Assembly (NCBI GenBank): GCA_015233155.1
Contig: JADFYG010000007.1
Location: forward strand, 90,181 to 134,289
Length of the DNA stretch: 44,109 nt
Direction: 5' to 3'
From: Candidatus Rifleibacteriota bacterium
GTDB taxonomy: Bacteria > Muiribacteriota > Ozemobacteria > Ozemobacterales > Ozemobacteraceae
This document shows positions 15,573 to 24,054 of the stretch, piece by piece; position 1 is the first letter of the stretch; each line of letters begins with the position of its first letter. The notes under the pieces are model-generated. The model was not told where the DNA came from. It ran no database searches and was given only the letters and a program-made list of their open reading frames with translations. The position numbers were made by a program, and so were the translations under genes.

Positions 15573-16616
15573 TTACAACCTTCCGTGAAGAAGCCCATAC
15601 ACCCTGGCAAGCGAAGGAGAGCTTCGAAGAATGATTCCCAGAGCAAAACGAGCCATTGATGCCCGTTTTACCGGAAAACGTCTGATGCGATAGGGATCAT
15701 CACCCGGAAGATTCGCCCCTGAACGAGTCAGGAAAGCCGCGTTATATCCGGTTTTGCGGAGCATTACCTGAAGCTCGGGACAATCAGCCCCCCAAGGCAT
15801 ACAGAACGAATCGCACCCGGGAGGGTGAAATCGCCGAAAAACTTCCAGAGATAGTGATAGATCATCCTGGATACGAGCCAGAAAGGCATCTTCGGTTTCG
15901 GCCTCGAAAAGGCCTTTAAATCTGTCACTGAACGCTGCCGGGGATTCCCGCAGGAGTCGAAGATCAGCTTGAGATAAGAGATTCATGATACCCCGGATTT
16001 TTTCTGTATCGGGGCGCATCGCCTTTCGTGTCAATCCAGGCTTGCGCTCGAAAACGGGCCAGACTCCTTCGGAAAGAGTGTGCCGATAGGCCGATAGGAT
16101 ACCCCAGTGATTGTCGCTCGCCGGGAAAAGGCCCGTCACACGATTTGAAACGAACACCTGTTCGTGAGAATGACCGTGCGAATGAACTTCAAAAACACCA
16201 GAATCTACCATGGTTTTAAGCTCATCGAACGAAAGAAAATCACTCAGGTCACCACGGCGGGCGGCAGTATGCGCGCTGTTGAAATCTCGCGGCGTCTCTG
16301 CTCCCGGAGTTGAAGCAGGCCGCATCAACCCCGAAACTGCAAACAACACCGCGTGTAAATTGTTCGATTTCAATACCGGCAATGCGCTCAGAAGATTGTC
16401 GCGAAATCCGTCGTCGAAGGTGATCATTACTGCACGATCACGAATGCGTGCCGTTCCTGATAAATGATCAACAAGCTCGCTTACCGTGATCGTGCGCACT
16501 CCATGCCGCGTCAGAAACTCCATCTGGCGGGCGAAAGCAGCGACCGGCGTCGATAGATATGCCGGATCCGGGCTTCCGATGCGGTGATAATAGAGAACCG
16601 GTATACTTCTGGTCAT
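15573..16616 (-). CDS. Polysaccharide deacetylase (NodB-type, CE4)
   Basis: 347 residues. It starts with IPVLYYHRI, the conserved opening strand of this family. Motif 1 has the catalytic and metal Asp pair at 68-69 (TFDDGFRDN). Motif 2 is His-rich (HSHGHSH, residues 145-151) and supplies the metal histidines. A later MPWGADCPEL region and TRSGANL fit the remaining barrel. The enzyme removes acetyl groups from N-acetylated sugars of a polysaccharide. No signal peptide is seen. Its ATG overlaps the stop of the glycosyltransferase by 4 bp, so both probably act on one surface glycan (inference from context). Confidence 0.93.
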   Translation of the reverse strand: MTRSIPVLYYHRIGSPDPAYLSTPVAAFARQMEFLTRHGVRTITVSELVDHLSGTARIRDRAVMITFDDGFRDNLLSALPVLKSNNLHAVLFAVSGLMRPASTPGAETPRDFNSAHTAARRGDLSDFLSFDELKTMVDSGVFEVHSHGHSHEQVFVSNRVTGLFPASDNHWGILSAYRHTLSEGVWPVFERKPGLTRKAMRPDTEKIRGIMNLLSQADLRLLRESPAAFSDRFKGLFEAETEDAFLARIQDDLSLSLEVFRRFHPPGCDSFCMPWGADCPELQVMLRKTGYNAAFLTRSGANLPGDDPYRIRRFPVKRASMARFALGIILRSSPSLARVYGLLHGRL

Positions 16617-17704
16617 GACTTAATGCCCAGTCTGTGATGCGCCTCGATTGTCGCATTGACCATGCCCGGCACCCCAAAACGCACCATGGCCAGTGAACGA
16701 AGAGTTTCGCGACGGGAAGCATCCGACGTAAGGCCGAGCTCAGCGCGTATCCCTTCCGCGAGTCCTTCCGCCGACCCGGGTTGAAACAAACGAATAGGTA
16801 CAGCCTCTGAAATCTCGAGATTGGCCGGAATTGCTGAGGCAATCACCGGAACGCCCATCCCAAGTGATTCCCGGATGGTTCCGGAGAAACCTTCTTCGAA
16901 CGACGCGTTTATTGTCAGGCACGAACGGGCCATGAGTGCCGGCGCATCGGTGCGGAACCCGAGAAGATGCAGGCGTTCACGGCCATGCGCGAGCGCTCCG
17001 GCTTTAGCGGAAAGTTCGGGGCGGTCAGTGCCATGGCCGGCGATTAACAGATGGACATTGGTAACAGCCGCTGCGACACGCTCGAATGCTTCCAAAACGA
17101 GAAAATGCCCCTTGTTACGATGAAAATTGCCGATTAAAAGAAGCAACGGGGCGTCATCCGGCACGGGAAGTGGTGAGACCGGCTGCTCTGCTCTGGCAGG
17201 GTCAAAACGATCGAAATCCGTCGCGGAATGAACTACCTGAATACGACGGGATGGGACACCCTGTTCGACAAGGCGCGCGGAAACGGCCTTACTGACTGCA
17301 ATGAAGCCGCGAACAGCCGGAGTCCGGTATTTGACCAGGCTCAACGGATTACGATCAGGTCGGAACAGAACCCGCCGGGTGACAATGAGCCCGCGAAAAC
17401 GCATGATCAGGGACGCCACAAGCCATTGAGTATGCGCCCATGCTCTGTGGACATTAACAACGTCGGGACGAAAGCTCCGGAAGACATTCATAAGACCGGC
17501 AATTGAAACGGGGTTCAGTTCGCCGCGATACTGTTGCGGAGCGACCGGGATGTTGAGAGCGCGAGCTCTTCGTTCGAGTTCGCTGTTCTTCTGACAGAGC
17601 AACAAAACGTCATGCCCAAGTCGAATCTGGCCCTGTGTCAGAAATAAAGCCTGTTGTTGCCCGCCGCTCCAGGAGTGGCCTTCAAGTGAGTGAATTATAC
17701 GCAA
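16613..17704 (-). CDS. Family 4 glycosyltransferase (GT-B fold)
   Basis: 363 residues. The N-terminal Rossmann domain opens with RIIHSLEGHSWSGGQQQ, the acceptor-side glycine loop of GT4 enzymes. The C-terminal domain has LLLIGNFHRNKGHFLVLEAF (187-206) and the E-x7-E motif (Glu271 and Glu279 in EEGFSGTIRE), which binds the nucleotide sugar. It transfers a sugar from an activated donor to a lipid or glycan acceptor; the specificity cannot be read. The start is a TTG at 17704 with AAGGAG six bases upstream, better than any later start. It is the first gene of the operon running through deacetylase, TPR and pseudopilins. A palindrome arm (17750-17784) sits just upstream. Confidence 0.92.
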   Translation of the reverse strand: MRIIHSLEGHSWSGGQQQALFLTQGQIRLGHDVLLLCQKNSELERRARALNIPVAPQQYRGELNPVSIAGLMNVFRSFRPDVVNVHRAWAHTQWLVASLIMRFRGLIVTRRVLFRPDRNPLSLVKYRTPAVRGFIAVSKAVSARLVEQGVPSRRIQVVHSATDFDRFDPARAEQPVSPLPVPDDAPLLLLIGNFHRNKGHFLVLEAFERVAAAVTNVHLLIAGHGTDRPELSAKAGALAHGRERLHLLGFRTDAPALMARSCLTINASFEEGFSGTIRESLGMGVPVIASAIPANLEISEAVPIRLFQPGSAEGLAEGIRAELGLTSDASRRETLRSLAMVRFGVPGMVNATIEAHHRLGIKS

Positions 17705-17749
17705 TTCCGACTCCTTTATTCAGAGACACGCTACGGCAACACTGCCGTT

Positions 17750-17784
17750 GTGCGTGGCGGCGCGCCCGGCGGTCGCGCCCTACC
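17750..17784. repeat. GC-rich palindromic element, family 1, copy 4 (single arm)
   Basis: Only the right arm is recognisable (GCGCGCCCGGCGGTCGCGCC, then CTACC). It lies in the gap between the divergent glycosyltransferase and lipoprotein genes. Next to it is CACGCTACGG, resembling the flank sequence of copies 2 and 3. Confidence 0.75.
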
Positions 17785-17822
17785 TGGATCAACATAAATC
17801 TTATCCGGCATATACTACCGGT

Positions 17823-17851
17823 TTGACGGAAAAAGAAGTTGGTGATACTTT
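17823..17851 (+). promoter_or_regulatory. Possible promoter for the lipoprotein gene
   Basis: TTGACG, a 17-bp spacer and TACTTT. The -35 is good and the spacer ideal, but the -10 matches only half of the consensus. It lies about 140 bp upstream of the lipoprotein start. Confidence 0.3.
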
Positions 17852-17898
17852 GTCGAAGCTGATTTTATCCGAAACCTGCAATATCAGGAACTATTAGT

Positions 17899-17926
17899 GA
17901 TTATGCAGAATCATGATTCGATAATC
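17899..17926. promoter_or_regulatory. Dyad-symmetric site upstream of the lipoprotein gene
   Basis: A perfect 12-bp palindrome GAATCATGATTC (17908-17919) lies between GATTAT (17899-17904) and ATAATC (17921-17926). The whole 28 bp is a near-palindrome offset by one base. A further pair, GTCGAAG (near 17854) and CTTCGAC (near 17926), flanks it. It could be an operator or a hairpin in the 5' leader. Confidence 0.4.
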
Positions 17927-17990
17927 TTCGACTGGTTTCAAATTTAACATCTTTTTTCGGCAAATATTCGAAAATTTTACGGAGAATACC

Positions 17991-18689
17991 ATGAAAATGT
18001 TTTTTTCGTCGCGAGCATTTTGGTTTATGCCGTTCACGCTTCTGGTTTGTGCGGTTCTTGCAACCGCTACAGGCTGCTCGACGGCAGGGAGCGCGCAAAA
18101 TACTGATTCAGGTGCTGGTCCGCTTGTAGCCACTATCGTGCCCGTGCGCATAATTCAGGACGGAGCAGTGGATCTAGACGGTATGTATGTCGGTGCGTCG
18201 GGAGGAGGAATCACGGGCGGCTGGCTCGCGGATACAACCGGAACCAAGATCGAGAACTCTGAGCTTGTTTTCCAACCACCGAAAAAAGTGTATGAACGCA
18301 CTGTAGCACGCTCCAAAGGCGGTTTTCCATCGGGCATATACACACTGAACTCCACGGCGGGAACTGGCACTGTCCAGTTGAAAAGCCGTAATCTGAACTG
18401 GACTACCGCCGTTGCCTTCCAGACTACGCCGAGGGTATCGTGGGACTCCAATTCCAGATATCTGACGGTCACTGCGGCAACAACCGGCAGTAACATCAGA
18501 TACCAGCTCGAAGTCTGGGACACTGATAGAAATAGCCTTGCAAGCCTTGAAAATGAAACCGCATCAGTGGAAGTTCTCACATATCTGCCTATGCAAGGCA
18601 GATATCAAATCCGTTTCTGGGCAAACGTATACGAGGGCGGAGCAATGATATCACGCGCCCTTTACATTTCATCGGATAGAACATTCTGA
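17991..18689 (+). CDS. Predicted lipoprotein of unknown function
   Basis: 232 residues. A lipoprotein signal peptide is clear: basic start, hydrophobic core FTLLVCAVLATA and lipobox ATGC, with the modified Cys near residue 29. The mature part is about 200 residues, looks beta-rich and holds no domain I recognise. The ATG has GGAG seven bases upstream. It is the only plus-strand gene in this part of the window, standing divergently from the glycosyltransferase operon and convergently with the FecR-like gene (6 bp between the two stops). A dyad-symmetric site upstream hints at its own regulation. Confidence 0.85.
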   Translation: MKMFFSSRAFWFMPFTLLVCAVLATATGCSTAGSAQNTDSGAGPLVATIVPVRIIQDGAVDLDGMYVGASGGGITGGWLADTTGTKIENSELVFQPPKKVYERTVARSKGGFPSGIYTLNSTAGTGTVQLKSRNLNWTTAVAFQTTPRVSWDSNSRYLTVTAATTGSNIRYQLEVWDTDRNSLASLENETASVEVLTYLPMQGRYQIRFWANVYEGGAMISRALYISSDRTF

Positions 18690-18695
18690 CGCAAA

Positions 18696-19394
18696 TCAAC
18701 GTTTCGGGGCATCCCAGTACCAGGCAAAATATAGCTCGTCTGTGGCGACATAAACAGAGGAAAGCTCACGTGGACCCGCCGCGCCTTCCTGATGAGAAGC
18801 GAGTGTTCGTTTGTCTCCGATGGAATTCGAAAGAACGGCATCTCCTTTCAGAACTGCCGCTCTGGTAAGAAGCGGATGCGCCTTTACGACGAGCAGGCCG
18901 TCAAAAAAAGCGATCCGAATATGCGGTGCCGTGATGATAATACTGGAACTGCCGTGAAATCCGGCCAATCCACGTTCAAGATCAAAGGCATCGCTCGCGG
19001 AGACGGACAGCACAGTGTTTTCCTTGAGTCGTATTTCTGTTGCATGCGCCGATTTCAGTGTTATCTGTCCATCCGGGCCGGTCGAAAATCGACCGTATGA
19101 TGTCGTCTGGAAGCCTTGTTGAACGCTTTCGGATGCTCTCTGGCAACTTGGCGAATCGCTCCTGTGGTCTGGCTCCGCGGGGATTTCAGACAATGCCGCC
19201 GATGGCGAGAACGTGACAGTTCCTGTAGCAAAAATAACGGACAAAGAAGCTGGAATTGAAATAACGGATGAAGACAATGCCCCGGAAACTGGCTCAGAAA
19301 GCGTTTTAGCACATGCAGTTTTTTCCATTCCTCCAAAAATCGGAAGAAAAAAACACAAGACAACCAGGAGACTTCTTTTTATATCAAAGATCAC
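18696..19394 (-). CDS. Secreted FecR-like domain protein
   Basis: 232 residues. A basic start and a hydrophobic segment (LLVVLCFFLPIFGG) form a signal peptide. The C-terminal half shows a FecR-domain pattern: FSTGPDGQITLKSAHATEIRLKEN as two blocks (FSTGPDGQITLK and TEIRLKENTVLSV), then FDLERGLAGFHG, then a strand like ITAPHIRIAFFDG and AAVLKGDAVL. The usual GVRGT motif is replaced by a non-matching stretch, so the domain is divergent. The start is GTG at 19394, overlapping the stop of the NHL protein by 4 bp, so the two are translationally coupled. No zinc anti-sigma part is present, unlike the FecR fusion at 34767. Role unknown; probably periplasmic. Confidence 0.7.
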   Translation of the reverse strand: MIFDIKRSLLVVLCFFLPIFGGMEKTACAKTLSEPVSGALSSSVISIPASLSVIFATGTVTFSPSAALSEIPAEPDHRSDSPSCQRASESVQQGFQTTSYGRFSTGPDGQITLKSAHATEIRLKENTVLSVSASDAFDLERGLAGFHGSSSIIITAPHIRIAFFDGLLVVKAHPLLTRAAVLKGDAVLSNSIGDKRTLASHQEGAAGPRELSSVYVATDELYFAWYWDAPKR

Positions 19395-22117
19395 TTCGTC
19401 TTGTTGATCCGGAATATTCTAATGGAGCGATTATTTCCGTCGCCTATGGCAAGAAGACCGTCAGCGCGAATCGAAAGCGAGGTCGGGCTCCAGGGGCGTC
19501 CGCCGATCGGGCTTTCTATCGTCAGAAGAAGTTTTCCGTTCTGATCGTAGCGAATGACGCGGCGTCCTTCACTGTCGGCAACCCACGGATATCCCCATGG
19601 ATCTATCGTCATATCGCATGCATCCTTCGTTCCGGCGATGAAACCTCCCTGATATTTTCCTTCTTTCGAAAACCTCTGAAGTCGTCCCTGTCCGGGTTCA
19701 AGAACCCAGACTGTTCCATTGTGAACATGAACGGCAACAGGGTTTTCGAAATATCCGGGCAATTCACCACGTTTTCCGAAACTACCCTTATAGACTCCAT
19801 CGAGGCCAAACCGCATGATCTGGGCATTTCCGCGTTCCGCAACCCAGAGCTGGTCCTCGGCGATATCGAGACCGTGCGGAAGGTCAATCTGTCCGGGCTT
19901 TGTTCCCCAGGAACCAATGCTTTTCAAATATGTTCCGCGCATGTCGAACAAATGGATAGTGTGTGTGGCGGTATCTGAGATGAAAATGCCATCGGCGGAA
20001 ATGGCGATATCTATAGGAAGTCCGAGCATTCCCGGCCCTTTGCCCTTTTTTCCAAAAGCATGCATCAGACGCCCTTCGTCGTTGAAGCGCATTACACGGC
20101 GATTCTGGCTGTCAACCACCCATAGCGAGCCATCCGGGCCCCAGAGACAGCCGCGCGGCCACGATATAACCGCACTGGTCGCCCCCTCGGTCACGGTGAA
20201 ATCGAGTTCCGGAACAACTGTTACCGCCGGGCCCGGATTGGCTATCGGTGTTACCGGTTTTTGAACAACCGTTTCCGGAACCGTTTCCGGAACCGTTTCC
20301 GCGACAGTTACTGGCTCAGAAGCCGAACTGGAAAGAGTAACTGTAACCGGAGCGGAAGGAGATGCCTGAACGATTGATTCCGGCGCAGTCGCATGTTGGG
20401 CAATCTGTGGAAGAGTCGACGATACCGATGCAAGTATTATCGGTGGAGCCATTAGAACGGCTGAAGCGACGGAGTCGACGACGGATGGCCGCGTGAGACC
20501 GGCGGGCGATGCCGTTCCCGCAACTGATGAAGCAATGCCTGGAATGCTGACGGTCGGCATACCGACGAAATTGGTTGGAAAGGTCGCGGAACTACTCAAT
20601 CGTGAGCTCAGTGATGCGCGCGCCACCTCGAGCTGCCCATCGCGCCCCGAAATTCGGACAAACAACGCCACGGTTATCAGACCTACAAACTTGTCGGTCG
20701 CGATGCTGCTCGCAACGCCCCCTGAAGAGGCATTGCCTGAAACAGGTTGATTCGGGAACCTTGCGGACGGTGAAAATCGTGATGCGGGCAGCGAAAGAGT
20801 TAATCCGAATGGACGTCCCTGATAGCGAAGATCATCGATACTTCCAAACGGAGCAAGATCGTTGGTGCATGCGAAACGTGCGACCTCCCGCGATCCTTCG
20901 AGAAAAACAAGCTCACAGGCATTGAGTTTTACGGATTGGGCTTCCGGAACAGGAAGCAGTTCCGGAAGAGCCGGCCAGACGAGCTCGGCCTGATACCCAT
21001 CCTCAGCAACCGAAAGAGAGAGACGTACGGTGGGAAAAGTCGGGAATGTGAATTCGTCTATGCGATTACCGGTTGCAGGGTCGAAAACACGCACAATATA
21101 TACCGCTCCCGGCATAAGTTTTTTTGGCAGGAAGCGTATGCCATTGCGCCCCGCCGGGAAATACTGGCCTTCTACCTGTTTTTCTCCCCCTGTTGTGCGC
21201 AAAGTGAGTTGAACAACCTTGGAAAGAACAAGGCTGCCGGGAATATCGTGTTCGAAGATTATTTCGACAGGCTTGTATGGATCGGCATACCCCGGCCCCC
21301 CGGGATAACGCGACACTATGGCACCGAGTGATCCGGTGGTAATTAAAGGAGTGATCGTGTTTTCCGAATGCTGTTTAACGGGAGACTCCCCTGAAGAAGC
21401 AATCGGCACGGATGGCACTTCGACTGGAAGTTTAGTTTGGACGGGCGAATTCGATTGCCCCTTCGGCGTCCCTGAAGCAGTTTGAGCAGCATGTATCGTT
21501 TTTGTTTCTGGTGTTCCGGGGGGGGCTGGAATTCCGGGAGTTACAAAAGTCGTTGACGCTGCTGGCGTTACTGATGTTTCGGAGACCACAGGAGCCACGA
21601 GGCCAGCGGGAGCTACAGGAGCAACAGGAACTGAAGGAGAAACAGGTGCTGCATGAACTGCGGAGGCGGAAGCGTTACTCCCGGAGCCCGGTGAAACCTG
21701 AGATGCTGGAATTGTTCCCTGAGTCGGGGCCTCACCGTTTTCCGTGACTTTAAGAATGAAGCCTACTTCGCCTGTTACATCCGGATCGATCGCAACTTTT
21801 ACATCGTAGATGCCTGGCTCTGTAAGATCGGCTTGCTTGATGCCCGCAGGGTTATTCACTCCTCCGTCAGTGGAAGCGGGAGTCACTGCAACAACTTTTA
21901 CCTTGCTTAAAGCCGCACCTTTCTCGTCCGAGATCGCGAAAAGCAGTCGTTTTGGCTTATCGACCAGCATGTTGTATGTGCGGCAATCCGTGTTTTCGTG
22001 GCCGGCCGGAAATACCCCACTGTAAGTCAGCGGAGCCGCCGCAAAGGCATACGATTCTACGAGCAGCGCGAGAGTCGCGGCTTTCAGAGTGATGAAAAAC
22101 CGGCGTTCCTGTTTCAT
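19391..22117 (-). CDS. Secreted protein with C-terminal NHL repeats
   Basis: 908 residues. A signal peptide (about residues 1-27, ending in SYAFAAA) leads into a first domain with beta-rich text (SGVFPAGHENTDCRTYNM). Pro/Ala/Val-rich low-complexity linkers are interrupted by a region resembling Ig-like fibre domains (EIIFEHDIPGSLVLSKV, VRLSLSVAEDGYQAELVW). A second linker has a short direct repeat (AETVPETVPETV). The last 270 residues are about five NHL repeats (PRGCLWGPDGSLWVVDSQN, LPIDIAISADGIFISDT, LPHGLDIAEDQLWVAERGN), which form a beta-propeller. Such proteins are usually surface or periplasmic; the partner is unknown. GAGGG precedes the ATG. It is coupled to the FecR-like gene downstream. 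Confidence 0.88.
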   Translation of the reverse strand: MKQERRFFITLKAATLALLVESYAFAAAPLTYSGVFPAGHENTDCRTYNMLVDKPKRLLFAISDEKGAALSKVKVVAVTPASTDGGVNNPAGIKQADLTEPGIYDVKVAIDPDVTGEVGFILKVTENGEAPTQGTIPASQVSPGSGSNASASAVHAAPVSPSVPVAPVAPAGLVAPVVSETSVTPAASTTFVTPGIPAPPGTPETKTIHAAQTASGTPKGQSNSPVQTKLPVEVPSVPIASSGESPVKQHSENTITPLITTGSLGAIVSRYPGGPGYADPYKPVEIIFEHDIPGSLVLSKVVQLTLRTTGGEKQVEGQYFPAGRNGIRFLPKKLMPGAVYIVRVFDPATGNRIDEFTFPTFPTVRLSLSVAEDGYQAELVWPALPELLPVPEAQSVKLNACELVFLEGSREVARFACTNDLAPFGSIDDLRYQGRPFGLTLSLPASRFSPSARFPNQPVSGNASSGGVASSIATDKFVGLITVALFVRISGRDGQLEVARASLSSRLSSSATFPTNFVGMPTVSIPGIASSVAGTASPAGLTRPSVVDSVASAVLMAPPIILASVSSTLPQIAQHATAPESIVQASPSAPVTVTLSSSASEPVTVAETVPETVPETVVQKPVTPIANPGPAVTVVPELDFTVTEGATSAVISWPRGCLWGPDGSLWVVDSQNRRVMRFNDEGRLMHAFGKKGKGPGMLGLPIDIAISADGIFISDTATHTIHLFDMRGTYLKSIGSWGTKPGQIDLPHGLDIAEDQLWVAERGNAQIMRFGLDGVYKGSFGKRGELPGYFENPVAVHVHNGTVWVLEPGQGRLQRFSKEGKYQGGFIAGTKDACDMTIDPWGYPWVADSEGRRVIRYDQNGKLLLTIESPIGGRPWSPTSLSIRADGLLAIGDGNNRSIRIFRINKTK

Positions 22118-22252
22118 GACGATTCCCTCACAAAATTACAATAACCGGCGGATATTTTCGCCCATTGCAACAGGCATTCTGACGTTAATCCGCCCTGCGA
22201 TGCTTTTTGATTTATCTCTGTTCATCCGCGCTCAACTGAGCTTAACCGCGTA

Positions 22253-23971
22253 TCAGTGCAACCAGCGACTGTTAGGATACAAGGCTCCGAGGCGGGACCA
22301 AACGGCCTGTCCTTCGACGTAATCGTGGTGAGACTGATATAATTCAGCCAGCAGCGCCAAAGCATGGTGATTCGTTTTCTCTGACGGCATTGCTGTAAGC
22401 ACTTTGAGCAGTATATCTACAGCCTCTTTAGGAAACTTAGCCGACAGTGCTGCGGCTGTCAGAATTCCACGATCATGTTCTGAAACAGGCTTATAAAGAG
22501 GAAACAGGAAGTCGCGAACGAACATGTTGTCATGCGCTGACAGCATTTTTTCAATTTCCCCGTACAGGACCCAGGCATCATCCTTATTATTGCCGGCGAT
22601 CTGCATGATCAGCTTTAACGGGATCGAATGGATTTTTTCGCTCATAGGAATCCTGGTAATGATATCCGTAAGTGTATCGATGTTGCCGGCGGCTAATTCT
22701 GACCATGCACGCCACAATGTGACATCGTCCGATGCGATGATGGGGTTATAACCATCATCCCATGGGAAAAGCCGGGATAGAGTATCGAGCTTCAACAAGC
22801 GATCATTTGTCTCAGGAGTGCCAAGACGTGCCTCCTGCAGACTGCCGAGAAGAGCTTCCAGGCTGACGCGGTCTGAAAAACTGGCGAGTCCGGCAAGTCT
22901 TTCCAGATCATAGGTCGCGGCTTCAGCATCCATCATTTCATATGTGTGAATTCCATGAATCTGGATGAGTACACGACCGCGCATTTCGGGATCGGCATCC
23001 GGAAATTGCTTAAGAAAGGTTTCTAGATTTTCTACACGTCTGAATGCCGGCATTCGGTGAAAATTCGCGCGTTGCTTGCCCAGAAGATGCACCTCGCAGC
23101 CATGAATCAACGGTTTCGCGGAATCTTCCAGGGCGAGCACAAGAAGCGAAGCGTCGGGAGCTTTCGGCGCAAACCACACGTCGTCGAGAATACTCCGAAG
23201 TGCCGCTGCGGCATACTCCGGGTCGCGCTGACTGGTGGTGATATCTTTTAAAGCTTTTTCAGCCAGTATCGCTCCATGTTCAAAGCGATCCCGGTCGTTA
23301 CGAAAACGAGCGACGCTTTTCCGGTCAATACCGGATTTGTCAGCAAGAATTTCATCCAGCAGGCTGCCGGCAAGCCTGAAATGGCCGGAACTGAGAAGCC
23401 CATCAAGTTGAAGGGCCAGCAGATGACCGCGCTCCTTCCCACGGGAACTGGCCGCGACGGCTGCTATGGCGGCGCGACCGTCCTCGAGTCGGCCCTCAGC
23501 ATAATCGAGCAGTGCCTTGTTGACCATCACTTCGTTGCGATGTTTGCCGTTCGGAAACAACTTGAAATAAGTATCTATTGCCATTCCGACCTCGGAAAAC
23601 AGCGATGGATGCAGACATCGTGATGCAAGCGCATAACCTTCTTCACGCCGGGCGACTGGATAAGACGGCTGTGTCAATGTAATAGCCCCATTGAAAGCCC
23701 GGCGGAACAAATCTGCCGCGAGAAGATAAGGCCTCTCCGGCGGGATATCTGTAGCTTGGCTTAAGTCGCTTTTTATCTCGCGAACCGCTTTTTTGGCGCC
23801 TTTCCCGGTGCTTTTGGATTTATGTGCGGCTGTTTGTCCGCCATCTCTTTCAGCACTTGATTCAGCTGAAGGATCGGCAAACAAAACGGCGCCGCCACCG
23901 ACTCCAAGACTGGCAGCAAGCATGATGGCTCCGACTACGGTAACACGGGCTCCACGGAGGGTACTTCTCAT
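22253..23971 (-). CDS. Exported TPR-like/helical repeat protein
   Basis: 572 residues. An N-terminal hydrophobic segment (VTVVGAIMLAASLGVGGGAV, about residues 10-30) acts as a signal peptide or anchor, followed by a Lys/Ser-rich linker. The rest is almost wholly alpha-helical, with repeats resembling TPRs (AADLFRRAFNGAITL, MVNKALLDYAEGRLEDGRAA, LLAELYQSHHDYVEGQAVW). No catalytic motif is visible. The ATG at 23971 has GAGGGAG upstream. It follows the lon-engB pair at an 83-bp distance in the same direction and may be read through from it. The 135 bp between it and the NHL gene hold nothing I can name. A periplasmic scaffolding role is a guess from the fold. Confidence 0.8.
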   Translation of the reverse strand: MRSTLRGARVTVVGAIMLAASLGVGGGAVLFADPSAESSAERDGGQTAAHKSKSTGKGAKKAVREIKSDLSQATDIPPERPYLLAADLFRRAFNGAITLTQPSYPVARREEGYALASRCLHPSLFSEVGMAIDTYFKLFPNGKHRNEVMVNKALLDYAEGRLEDGRAAIAAVAASSRGKERGHLLALQLDGLLSSGHFRLAGSLLDEILADKSGIDRKSVARFRNDRDRFEHGAILAEKALKDITTSQRDPEYAAAALRSILDDVWFAPKAPDASLLVLALEDSAKPLIHGCEVHLLGKQRANFHRMPAFRRVENLETFLKQFPDADPEMRGRVLIQIHGIHTYEMMDAEAATYDLERLAGLASFSDRVSLEALLGSLQEARLGTPETNDRLLKLDTLSRLFPWDDGYNPIIASDDVTLWRAWSELAAGNIDTLTDIITRIPMSEKIHSIPLKLIMQIAGNNKDDAWVLYGEIEKMLSAHDNMFVRDFLFPLYKPVSEHDRGILTAAALSAKFPKEAVDILLKVLTAMPSEKTNHHALALLAELYQSHHDYVEGQAVWSRLGALYPNSRWLH

Positions 23972-24054
23972 ACAATCTCCCTCAAAAATATATTTAATTG
24001 CTTCATAACGACAATCGTTATTCTACTTTATTCGACATCAAAATCATAAATAAT

